64,000 nt of DNA, taken from the NCBI GenBank assembly GCA_963693285.1, contig OY848918.1, positions 8,497,156-8,561,155 of the forward strand, given 5' to 3'. The notes beneath the pieces are model-generated. The model saw only the letters and a list, made by a program, of their open reading frames with translations, did no database searches and was not told where the DNA came from. The stretch is from Xestospongia muta. Its lineage: Eukaryota > Porifera > Demospongiae > Haplosclerida > Petrosiidae. Shown here one piece after another: positions 35,948 to 47,304 of the stretch (position 1 is the stretch's first letter; each line of letters opens with the position of its first letter). The position numbers and the translations under genes were made by a program.

Positions 35948-36202
35948 CTACCCCTCTCCCAGACCAACTCTCTGTAATGTAACATGTATCCAATGGAGGA
36001 TATTTTGTGCATTAAAAGCATGACTGAGTGAATTAAATAAAGGAGGGAAATCAGAACACGAGGGTAATTGTAATGGTGGTCTCTGAACCAGATATTCTCC
36101 TAGTGAAACTTCTGATTTCAAGACTGCTTTATTAAATTTATTAAAGTCATTTAAATTGCTAGGTATATTCATATATATTTCACTTGTAAAGTAATCCACC
36201 AA
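35948..36202 (-). other. Conserved minus-strand open frame in spacer repeats
   Basis: An 84-residue open frame. Related frames occur at 4887-5102, about 21270-21490, 42757-42969 and about 62460-62690. Shared core: FNKFNKAVLKSEVSLGEYLV then RPPLQLPSCSDFPP. The copy near 62590 has a small deletion in the core, and the 4887 copy shifts frame after LQLP. No domain recognised. It may be a decayed exon carried in the spacer or part of an unknown mobile element; conservation may only reflect recent duplication. Confidence 0.35.
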
Positions 36203-36755
36203 ATAAGAAATTTTATTTGAAAGTGGTGGCTGTCAATGGCTATCTTCATTGGTAATATTATAAAAAGTATAGAGAGACAGTCAATAAATAAAACTAAAAT
36301 GAATAAACAAAAAGATAAGAATGTACTTTTAAACACGAGGACTATATGAGGATGAATAGTTAAGCTATATACTAGTACTGGATAAAAAGTTAATATTACT
36401 TGTACTACATAATACATAACAATATTACATACTGAGTTATATTAATGTATGAAGTATATGATATGTACTATCTATATATATATTATGTAATACTTAGTTG
36501 GCAATTTATATTGATTGTGTATGTGTTTGTATATTATGAACTCATAATGAAATAAACATATTTCAACTAATTACTTAATTGTAAACTGTATACCTTTTAC
36601 AAACATTATTTGAACTATAATCAATACTACATTTATTATACATGTTATATATAAAGTATATAGCTTATAGCATTAAGTGTTGTTCATGGAACAATGTTAG
36701 TTTGTGATCCAACTAATCCAGGCGATACTTGATGTCTTAACAATAATATGTTATA

Positions 36756-37380
36756 ATAAAACAACTCAGGTGTGTTGATGTAATAGATACAACTTCAATG
36801 ACTTGTAATATTATGATATCAGGTATGTCACTAACAGTATCATATATAACTAACAATGTACTATCATTATAAGGTCCTCCAAGTGATGCTCCTACAGGAC
36901 TGGATTTTACAGCTCTCACAAACACTTCAGTCACTCTTTACTGGTCATCTACCCTTCATTTTAACTGTATAGTCAATATATTGTCATCACACTGGGTGGA
37001 AAGAACTAGAATAAAATAATATAAGTTCTACAAGCTATTCCATTAATCATTTATAATATTAAAAAGAATACAGTGAACTACAGGTACTATTAGTAGATCA
37101 TGTGGGAATTAATGGTAGTAACAGATTATTCGTTGTTTTCACAAACTGTAAGTAAACTGAACACAATATTGTTTACAGTTAAACCTTTATTATGCATTGT
37201 TGACATTATATTGTGTATTTCCAAGAATTCTTTATACATAGCATTGTATTTCTTATTACTAACAATGTCATTGGTATTATACTAATTTAATATATTTATT
37301 CATTGACTTTGAAATGTGAATTTGTATTAAGAAACCAATTATTGACCAACAACACAAGCCATATCTGTAATTAAAGGAAA
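36756..37380 (+). pseudogene. Receptor exon scraps before F2
   Basis: Ig-exon 3' end (36769-36821), 5' part of FN3-1 (about 36873-36975, then breaks to CACTGGGTGG), a piece of the first FN3-2 half (37026-37130), and an open but unrecognised stretch 37100-37285. The stretch is also present at 7138-7323 and 63553-63738. No start exon. Confidence 0.5.
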
Positions 37381-37382
37381 AT

Positions 37383-38514
37383 ATGGTTATGAATTTCAGG
37401 TCAGTAATATTAGCAATACTAATACTAGCAGATGGTAAGAAATTACTAAGAATCAAATAGTTTTAATATCTTAAGTAATATATTTTACTAGTTCTACAAG
37501 CAGTAGCACTACTGACTTATACCATTACTAACAACACAGAGGACTATACTATTTTTATTGTTTGGGAGGTATAATATTATTAACAATCACTTGATATTAT
37601 TCTAATTTCATTTAGTCTCCTCCTCTTTCCTCTCATCCTCCTCTCTTGGAATATAAAGTCTATCACAACATATCAGGTTCACTAACTGTTAATATAACTA
37701 CTGTTACTAACATTACATTAACTGGAGTACTAGCTGGATATACCTACATTATAACAGTGGTACCAGTTAATATACTAGGAGATGGATACCCTAATAAGAC
37801 TATAGGTTATTTAAATATTATTATAAAGAATGTTATATTTACTTCTCATACAGTTATCATTCCTAAACAACCAATAATCACTAGTGTTGTAATAACATAA
37901 TTTAATGAAAGTAATCAATGTATTATTTATTAGTAAATGTACTTACTACTTTCCCTATTATTGTAGTCATTACAACAAGTGTTGTATTAAATAGTAGTAA
38001 GTATAAATATCTATTAATGTATATAGTTTGTGATATTTATAGAAACTACAAGTTCATTGATGTTATTGTCAATTCCAACAAGTATTACATCTTTTTACTT
38101 AACTGGTAGGACCTTAAAACTCATTTGAATAAATGATTACTTATCTATTTCATAGACACTTACTTGAGTTCTTCAGTCATTCAAATTCCTACAGTCACTA
38201 TAACATCAACTGTTTGTACATGTCCAAGTAATTTATAGTCAAATGTGTAAGTGTACAATTATATTTCCATTATAGTTAATGAAAGACAACAAACATCGTG
38301 TTTATCAAGTAATAAAACAAACATGTTACATTACTGAATTATTTATTTAACAGTGAGTATACCAGTCAGTATGTTCCTCTCTTCTCTATTAACTGCTGTT
38401 ATTACTACACTTATTGTCCATCTCATTATGAGAAGGAGGAGCTACAATAAAGACACTCCACCCACTACTACTACCCCATTAGGTCCAATATATGATGATG
38501 TTAAGTTACCATAG
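37383..38514 (+). CDS. F2: single-FN3 receptor with short tail
   Basis: Exon 1 (37383-37434) codes a signal peptide MVMNFRSVILAILILADG (a second in-frame Met is at residue 3). It is followed by FN3 halves 37492-37568 and 37616 to about 37888, all in phase. There is no Ig-like exon and no FN3-1. Short Ser/Thr-rich exons follow (for example around 37964-38010 and 38155-38225; limits uncertain). The last exon from about 38355 is the S-type membrane cassette with RRR and PIYDDVKLP, cut by TAG at 38512-38514, so TAYGYI is lost. The donor of the second FN3 exon is not clear: the frame reaches TAA near 37898, and the only in-phase GT is weak. A real but small receptor is likely; it shares its domain with L/S genes but has its own signal exon. 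Confidence 0.5.
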
Positions 38515-40580
38515 ACCTCAGAACAGAAAGAGATCATTGAATTACAAGGAAATACTGCTTATGGATATATTAATTAAGAGCATGTATTACATAACTTTAT
38601 TATACATAATTACTAAACTCAGTCAAGTTATGTGATGGCAGTATGCAGTAATAAATAGTGAAAATACTAATTTAGAAAACTATTATAAAGAATCATATTG
38701 GTGACAAAATAATTATACTACATCTACTGATAAATAATGATATGAATACTTTATGAATAATATTATAAGGTGAAGTGTTCATTGTACTCTAGATAATAGA
38801 TAATTATATTACTCCTTTATTTCTATCATTGAACTAACAAAATATTATAAAGCAATATGTTACATTGTGTGACTAAAACTTATATGTACTAATTTATCAT
38901 TAAAACACTAATATCAGATATTTAAGAAATTTAATTATTACTAGTTATATATATTATAAACAATCATTTTAGTTTGCATTGTTATCATTTGTTATCAATA
39001 TTATTTGGTCAACACACATTGTATATTGTTTTTAATCTTTACTTATATTAATGATTGTTTATTTTAGAAAAATGATGCTGACATGAACATCGTCCTTTAT
39101 GAAATATAATCCTGATAAATAATACACCAATATATTAATTAAGTAATAACAATAACATATATTACATTAAAATATAATCCATATTAATATGGCATGCTAT
39201 ATAAACCACATGTTATATATTATATACTATACTCCAATATAAGTTATTACTTAAAACTAGTACTTATATTTTCAATGATGTGATTGTATTATTACATAAT
39301 GTATTAATTAACACTCATCATAACATGGTGAGTGTTACATTACTTAATTTGTTACAGCTAGTAATTGTCTCGATTATTTACTTCTAAAATGTTATTGAAA
39401 CTATGAAAATTATTAAAAAAGGAAAGGTTGATTATCCTTATGATAATGAGATCACCAATGAATTAAAAAATACAACTAAATAATATAATACTAAATAAAT
39501 TTAAACAAATGGTAATATCTCATTAAATTTTACAACTCTTGTAATGAATTATACAATTTGCTTTCATCTTTGTACATATGCATGTACATGTATATATAGA
39601 CCTCAACAACACCCACACAGAGTATTTATAACTTGTGGTCCATTCAGTTTACATTAACCATCATAACATATGTACTTCATTTCCTTTATTACCAACAAAA
39701 TATAATATACAGTAGATAAACAAGGAAAGGTGACTTTACAATATTACTAGTAGATCTCAATGTATGTGTGTGTGTCTGTTACATGTTAAACTAGTAACAC
39801 TTAATATGACATATTTCGTGTTCACTTCATAGCTATTTATCTTGTCAATCTAATTCTTTTATGTACAAAATTACTAACTTACTGCGTGTATATTAATCAT
39901 CATAAAGTATGACAACATCAACATTATAGGTGACATTTACATTAGGAAGTGTCTATTTGTCCAGCAGGAAGTGATGATTGCTGTGTATAGTTAATGTTAA
40001 GAATTGTTAACAATAAATAAATTTAAACAAATGGTTAATATATCACCATTTTTACACATTTTGAAATTTATTTTCACTTTTCCAAGTATGTACACATACA
40101 TTATATATAGTATTCAACAACACCCACACAGAGTAATTATAACATGTGGTCTGTTCAGTTTACATTAACTATCATAACATATGTACTTCATTTCCTTTAT
40201 AACCAACAAAATATAATATACAGTGTATAAAACAAGGAAAGATAACTTTATAGTATTACTAGTACATCTTGATGTGTGTATGTGTGTATCAGTTACATGT
40301 TAAACTAGTAACAGTTATATATTTCAACTTCACTTTATCTTGTCAATCTAATTATTTTATATACAAATTAGTAAAATACTGCATGTATATTAATTATCAT
40401 CAAGTATGACAACATTAATATTATAGATGACATTGATATTAGGAAGTGCCTATAGGTCCAGCAATAAGTGATACATTCTTGTGTATAGTTAATGTTAAGG
40501 AAGAGAGTATAGGTCTGGTAAGAAGTGATAAATTGCTGTGTAATGTGGTAATATCTTCTAAAAAAACTATGCATACTTCA
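38515..40580. repeat. Spacer with tandem duplication of about 500 bp
   Basis: No gene is supported. 39594-40000 and 40100-40500 are two direct copies of one sequence; a shorter relative is at 13140-13380. Remaining sequence is AT-rich without domain or RNA signals. Confidence 0.5.
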
Positions 40581-40582
40581 TT

Positions 40583-40665
40583 GACTAGTTCTACAAGCTG
40601 CATCTAAAATTAATTATAAAAAATAATAATACAGAGAACTTAACCATTGTTGTGATTTGGAAAGA
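40583..40665 (+). pseudogene. FN3-2 first-half scrap
   Basis: An acceptor-like CTAG followed by TTCTACAAGCTG and the TIVVIW-type end of the exon, with deletions and no donor. Confidence 0.5.
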
Positions 40666-40803
40666 GTTTATTTAGTAATATAATTATGTTTCTAAATAGA
40701 CATTACACTAATAATATATAAACTCAACCCACAAAGACATCTTCATCAATTATTCTATTCATTATATTACTATGTCATAAGCTAATAATTCATTTAGCCT
40801 ACC

Positions 40804-41892
40804 AATGCAGTTAAAATAGATAAGTGTTGTGCAACATATTTAATTTCTCTTCTCTTACTTATCATAAGTGAGTTAATATATTATAACACAATATTTGTAG
40901 TTTATTTCTTATAGTTACAAGTATAAACTGTAATTATGGAGTATGTCTCAGACACAAGGACCAGTCATTTGTACAATAAATGGCAGTTTGCAAAATGGAT
41001 ATGTCCTCCATCAAGTAATAGTGCTATTGCTACAGTAACTTCTAGACTAGTTAGTAATGTTGATAATACTGGGTTTACTGCTGCTATTGTGAGGGTTAAT
41101 AATCCTGGACTAAACACTAATTTAAGTTTTACTGCCACTACTGATAAGAATGGAACACATGTCAAGTGTAGTGATTTTATGGATATAAGCTCAATGACTT
41201 GTACTATTATGATATCAGGTATGTCACTAACAGTATCATATATAACTAACATGTACTATCATTATAAGGTCCTCCAAGTGATGTTCCTACAGGACTGGGT
41301 TTTACAGCTCTCACAAACACTTCAGTCACTCTTTACTGGTCACCTCCTACTCTTCATCCTAACTGTATAGTTAACTACTCTGTTGAGATCAGGACAACCA
41401 GTGATAATATATTGAGTAATAGTCTTAGTATTGATAGTAATATCACCAGTATTAATGTATCTACTGGTTTCTCTCAGTCAGTAGAGTATCAGTACAGAGT
41501 AATAGAGTCTGATGCTATCAATAGATTAGTTTCAATATTATCTAAACATTGTAAGAGTGGAAATACTCAATGTATTATATATATTTAATTATTCTAATAT
41601 AACATTGCTATTTCTATTTGACAATAGCAGTAGTCAATGCTGCAACATACAACATGATGATGTCCCTCCTCCAGTGTCTCCTTACTCATCTAATAATGAC
41701 CAGTCATTTCAAATACCTCTGTTTCATGTAGGAGATGAACCTGCTATATTAACCTATAATGGATCTGTGACTGCACAATACTCTGAAGTCAAGAGAGAGC
41801 ACATGACACCTTGTGTACCACCTCATACTAGTACAACAGCAGAAGGAGACTATTCCATCTTAACTTATCTCAATAATGAGACGATCAATTAA
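40804..41892 (+). pseudogene. L6: diverged long-tail receptor relic
   Basis: The signal exon can be aligned at about 40810-40868, but its ATG has become ATA. The Ig-like exon has lost its first residues and two bases near 40947, shifting frame; the rest (to about 41218) is open. FN3-1 runs from about 41269 and then jumps near 41530 to the end of FN3-2. The membrane helix is deleted: the acceptor of that exon is joined near 41635 to the large tail exon. The tail differs clearly from other L genes, with HDDVPPPVSPY, QYSEVKREH, GDYSIL and LTYLNN, ending TAA at 41890-41892. A piece of the last tail exon lies at 42017-42063. This is an older, separate lineage of L gene, now dead. Confidence 0.6.
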
Positions 41893-42063
41893 TTAAAAAA
41901 CATAATGTAATAAAATAGGATGATGAAAACAAACTTTAAATAAATCATTATTATCACATGTCATGATATATCAATGTTGCTAAAGTTACCATTCTCTTCT
42001 TTGTTATTAATTAAGAAAGGCTATCTATAAGAGGTGCTATGATGCAGTTTGAGTTAGGAGACT

Positions 42064-42346
42064 TGGAGACATCAAAGGAATTAACTAGACCATTTACTTA
42101 TATAACAAGTGAATTAACAGGTTTTGGAATGCTTATCACAAAACTAATCAGATCATCTTACAAATACACACACATGTACTTGTACTAGTCTCAACAACAC
42201 CGACACATAACTCAATAATTACTGGTTAGTTTAGTTTACATTAACTATTATAACATAATATGATGTATTTCATTTCCTTTTATATCATATATATACTCCA
42301 TATCTTATTTATCCTTGCAAAAATGTAAATCCTACTGAGAAATAAG

Positions 42347-42410
<64 letters not shown>

Positions 42411-43253
42411 CATGAACTGACAATATACGTTGACAAGCACAGTATATTTGTTTATAATACTAATTAATAGAAGGATAGCCTGTAGAAATAGTGATTAGCT
42501 ACACTCTGCTGCTACCACAATAGTTAGATTAAATTTTCCTTCACCTGATAATGATTAAAAAATGTGTTGTTTATTTTATTCATTTATTTATTTATTGATT
42601 GATTATTGCATTTTATTTTTCTGATGTATATTTTATATTTTTACTACACCTCTTTCTCCTCCCAGACTGTAACATGACCAGTAGAGCATATAGTTATCAT
42701 GTGTGTGTGACCTTGTCTAGTAAAAACATGGCTGAGTACAATTAATAAAGGTGAGATCAAAATGCAAGGGCATCTGTAATGGTGGTCTTGGAACCAAATA
42801 TTCTCCCTTTAAAAACATCTGATTTCAAGACTATTGTATTGAATATATTGAAGTCACTTGAATGGCTGGATATAATATGCATATATAAATAAGTTGTAAA
42901 GTAAGTCACCAAACAAGAAATTTTAATTTTGAAAAGATTTAGCTGTTTATCAAGTGCCTTTATCAGCAATGCAATACAAATCTAGAGCACTATTGTCGTC
43001 ATATCATCATCTAAAAAATAGTAAGTAAGTACAGATTCAGTGATCATACATATTTTCATACATATTATGTGTGTATCATACTGAACTGACCTTCAACTAA
43101 TCTAAAAGCAGTCAAAAAGTTATCCAGTTTAAGAATTCCAGGTTTTCCCTCTCTATAAAAACTTAGACAAATTATTGTAATATCTTCCTCCATGTTTGTT
43201 AAAACAGGAATATCATAAACATGTCATATACTGGTATATATATATATATATAT

Positions 43254-43314
<61 letters not shown>

Positions 43315-43620
43315 CATTATATATAGTGTTATTTTCTTGAAAGGCTCATTGCAACACAACTATATAATGATGTAATTTGCTCAAACAATATTCACATTAC
43401 TCCATAAACTTCATTCAATTCTGAATTTGATTATTTCCACTTTCACAGCGAAAGTATTTAATGTATAAATGATCTTTATCATTAGTCAGTGAAAGTATAA
43501 TGCAATATCTATCTTCCTATCTATTAGTAAAAGAATTATCATCTGAATCCAATTAATTGATTTAAAACAGCCAATACAAGTAGGTCAAACTAAAATTTGT
43601 ATATTGACCAATTAATGTTA
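42064..43620. repeat. Spacer with microsatellites, upstream of L7
   Basis: No gene is supported. (GA)n at 42346-42408, the spacer-family stretch 42465-42970 with a minus-strand open frame diverged from 35948-36202, and (TA)n at about 43232-43310. Confidence 0.6.
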
Positions 43621-43627
43621 ATATAAA

Positions 43628-43730
43628 TTCAACCCACAAAACACACCACTTCCAAGCATAAAAAAGTTTATCAGGTATCATTGTCATTTATAAACACCAT
43701 GGAGTCGTAACAATAATCTACCCATCCAGT
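43628..43730 (+). promoter_or_regulatory. Promoter block of L7, diverged
   Basis: L-type block; the TATA-like element is CATAAAAA at 43657-43664, 78 nt before the ATG at 43735. Confidence 0.4.
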
Positions 43731-43734
43731 CAAA

Positions 43735-45732
43735 ATGAAAAGCATTATATTTGTTTTCTATTCCAGTCATAAGTGAGTTAATATATTATAATGCAATATT
43801 TGTAGTTTATTTTTTATAGTGAACATAGAAGCTTCAGTTACAAGTCTAGACTGTAATCATGGAGTATGTCCACAGACACAAGGAGTACTCACTTGTACAA
43901 TAACAGGAAGTGTAGCAGCTTGGTATTCTCCTCCACGAGATAGTACTCCCATTGCTACAGTAAGTTCTGGACTAGTTGGTAATGTTGATAATACTGGGTT
44001 TACTGCTGCTCTTGTGAGCAATACTTCTGGACTAACAACTAATTTAAGTTTTACTGCCACTACTGATAAGAATGGAACACAAGTCAGGTGTGTTGATTTA
44101 ATAGATACAAAACTCAAGTACTTGTACTATTATGATATCAGGTATGTCACTAGCAGTATCGTATATAACTAACATGTACCATCATTATAAGGTCCTCCAA
44201 GTGATGTTCCTACAGGACTAGGTTTTACAGCTCTCACAAACACTTCAGTCACTCTTTACTGGTCATCTCCTACTCTTCATCCTAACTGTATAGTTAACTA
44301 CACTGTTGAGATCAGGACAACAAGTGATAATGTATTGATCAGTAGTCTTAGTACTGGTAGTATTATCACCAGTATTAATGTATCTACTGCTCTTTCTCAG
44401 TCAGTGAAGTATCAGTACAGAGTAGTTGGGTCTGATGTTATCAATAGATTAGGACCCTATGGTCAATATACTATGTTCACTCTGGATGATATAAATTATT
44501 AGTTTTAATATTTCATTAGGTAATTTCATTTTCTAGTTCCACGAGCTGTGCCAATAATCAACTATAATAATACTAACAATACAGAGGACTTTACTATTTT
44601 TATTTTTTGGTAGGTATAACATTACATATATATTCATTTGATAATATTCTAATTTCATTTAATCGACTCCTCTCTCCTCTCATCCTCCTCTCTTGTACTA
44701 CAAAATCTATCACAACATATCAGGTTCACTAACTGTTAATATAACTACTGTTACTAACATTACATTGACTGCAGCACTAGCTGGATATACCTACATTATA
44801 ACAGTGGTACCAGTTAATATACTAGGATATGGATACCCTAATAAGACTATAGGTTATTTAAATACTATTATAAAGTGTATTATGCTTACTTCTCATACAG
44901 TTATTAGTCCTAAAGAACCAATAATAACTAATACAATTTCTATTTTTGTAATCATATCATCTGAACATTGTAAGTATTGACATGTACAATATAATATATA
45001 ATAGAAATTACATATTATTTAGGATTAATAACTCCAGTAAATGTGTCTAGTCCCTTTCCTACAACTGTGGTCATTACATGTGATACATCAACTATTAGTA
45101 AGTATAAAATGTTTATTATTACTCTTAGGTCATGATGAATATAGAAACTTTGGGTCCTTTGATGTCTTTATTACAACATACAACTACAACAAGAACAATT
45201 TGTTTAAATGTCCTTAAAATTATTATAATTTAATTATTACAACATAACGACATTTAAATTTTGTTTTTTGTATAGCAGTTTCTATTTACAGTCCTTAAAG
45301 TTCATTTCCTACAAGTACTTTTAATTATTCTAATATAACATTGCTATTTGTATTTTTGACAACAGCAGTAATCGCTACTACAACATCATCATCAACATTT
45401 ACTGGAATATATTATGTTATTGGGATTGTTGGAGGTATTATTGTTTTCATACTAATTGCTGTAGTACTAGTTCTAACTGGTTGTATAATGATTAAAGGAA
45501 AGAAAAGTCAGGTTTTCTTATAATTTTTAATGCTTTAAAACTCTAAACGTAGACAACAAACCAAGTGATAGCCAATTAACTTTTTCTCTAAGGTAACCTC
45601 ATATATACTAATATTTATTTAAATAATTATGCTTTAGTAGTATCAAAGACAATAACAGAGAGGAGGATTAGTATTGTCACTTTAATTGTGAAATGAATAT
45701 ACTAATATTTTCTGTAGTAGTACATGTTAGTG
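43735..45732 (+). pseudogene. L7: Ig/FN3 receptor relic without ITIM tail
   Basis: The signal exon (43735-43772) is 11 nt shorter than usual and leaves in the wrong phase. The Ig-like exon (from 43821) has one extra base near its end. FN3-1 (about 44200-44500) has lost its GATG|GT donor (GATGATAT) and reads into a stop, LDDINY. The first FN3-2 half ends TTTTTGGTAG. The second half (44685 on) is open to GAACATT|GTAAGT. Here the following intron has an in-frame stop, which proves that splice site for the family. The membrane exon (about 45367-45512) is open, ending MIKGKK. The two small tail exons remain, but the second has lost its GT donor and ends REED then stop; the large tail exons are absent. 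L8 is a close duplicate with the same FN3-1 donor loss. Confidence 0.6.
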
Positions 45733-46257
45733 ACAAGCCTGATATCATAACACCAAACACCAAACTTCATCCTTACTCTCATTTACAAAAACCTCAACTT
45801 CTTCCCTCATCTCCTGTAAATCAACTTCCTCCCAAATCTGTCACTCCTCAGCAACCTTTTTCTCTTAACCAATTTGTCCGTCATCCTCCGCATCTCCAGG
45901 ACTTAATGAACAATCTAGCTTCTCTGTTGCTAACTCTATTTAGTCCATCTCTCTCTCCTTCAAATCCAGCTCATTAAATATCTTACACTTCAATACCAGA
46001 AGTCTCCTACCTAAATTAGATGATCTTGTTCTTATATGTTCTTCCTCCTCACCTGATATTGTTTGCATTTCTGAGTCCTGGTTGTCTTCTGACATTTCCG
46101 ACAATGAGATCTCTGTACCTAACTATCACTGTGTTTGTAGAGACCATTCCCACCATGGTGGTGGAATAGCTGTTTGTATTAAATCTTCACTTTCATTCAA
46201 AGTAATCCCATCCCCCTTGAATCTTGAACTCATTCTTCTCTCAGTCACTATTTCTAA
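45733..46257 (+). mobile_element. Fragment of a non-LTR retrotransposon (endonuclease part)
   Basis: From about 45970 one frame reads LNILHFNTRSLLPKLDDL, then PDIVCISESWL and HHGGGIAVCI. This is the pattern of the N-terminal part of an AP-type endonuclease from LINE elements. A Pro-rich frame precedes it (45741-45977), shifted by one base, perhaps the end of the upstream coding part. The element stops at 46257, before the catalytic C-terminal half and with no reverse transcriptase. The junction with FN3-2 sequence shares GTGGTACCAG, which suggests microhomology joining. The exact LINE clade cannot be told. Confidence 0.65.
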
Positions 46258-47150
46258 GTGGTACCAGTTAATATAGTAGGAGATGGATACCCTAATAAGA
46301 CTATAGGTTACTTAAATATTATTATAAAATGTGTTATGTTTACTTCTCATACAGTTATCACTAATGATGAGAAACCAATAATAACTAGTACTATAGTTGT
46401 CATATTGTCATCTAAATATCATGGTAAGACTATTTACATATAGGTAATAATACTTATATAAACTATAATAGTATCAAAATCAATGATAAATATACATAGT
46501 TCATATTCTACAACATTAATGATCACAAGTAATTCATCCAGAATACGTAAGTATAGGTTCAATGATATATATATATATATATTGAATATAGCAACTACAT
46601 GTACATGTCCTTTCATGTCCTTGTCAACTTCAACAAGTACTATGTCTTCACACTCAACTAGCAGTATGTTGTAGAAAACCTCAATGAACAGTGATCTATT
46701 TCTTTACATTGCAAATACAATTTATTTAAGTTATGTAATGATTTCTACTTTGAAAGTGATTGTATCTTCAACTGTAATTACTTCAACTTGTCCAAATACA
46801 TCATAATAATAATAGAATTAGTTTAGACAATTATCTTGCCATTACAGCTAATTTAAACCAACAAACATCATATTTAGCAGGTAATATATAAAGCAAACAT
46901 GTTACATTATTGAATTATTTACTTAATAGTGAGTATACCAGTCAGTATGTTCCTTTCTTTTCTATTAACTGCTGTTATTACTACACTTATTGTCTATCTC
47001 ATTATGAGAAGGAGGAGCTACAATAAAGACACTCCACCCACTATTACTACCCAATTAGGTCCGATATATGATGATATTAAGTTACCAGAGATCTCACAAC
47101 ATAAAGGGATCATTGAATATACAAGAAAAGTCTGCTTATGGATATATTAA
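46258..47150 (+). pseudogene. S4: 3' part of short-tail receptor
   Basis: Begins in the FN3-2 second half directly after the LINE piece, then follows S1 closely through the stalk exons to the membrane cassette (from about 46931). The helix, RRR and PIYDDI are intact. Near 47115 a base change and insertion turn the usual TAYGYI end into a shifted VCLWIY and stop. No signal, Ig-like or FN3-1 exons. Confidence 0.6.
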
Positions 47151-47304
47151 TTAAAGAATTTCATACTTTATATCATAAAATAAACATTTTTGGACATGAT
47201 TGTATCAATTTTTAAGTGTTACATGTACATGTTAAATACACTATTTGATGAAGTTTAGATTTTATTAACCTAGGATTGTAAGCATGTTGTAGTTTATTTC
47301 ATAT

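Larger units (their letters stand above)
34076..36755. repeat. Spacer repeat family, copy 3 with variant B inside
   Basis: No + strand gene is supported. L-type 3' flank is followed by variant B (34733-35560), then the stretch shared with 4680-5580 and 62250-63170. Confidence 0.55.

Noticed and set aside
37100..37285. Repeated hydrophobic open stretch (also at 7138 and 63553) as a small membrane protein
   Set aside because: Lies between exon scraps and F-type start exons, with no start context; its conservation follows from the block duplication.
39594..40500. Two direct copies as a possible CRISPR-like array
   Set aside because: Only two long copies, no short spaced repeats; a plain tandem duplication in animal DNA.
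42346..42408. (GA)n tract as a possible regulatory GAGA element
   Set aside because: Pure microsatellite in the spacer between L6 and L7, with no link to a promoter.
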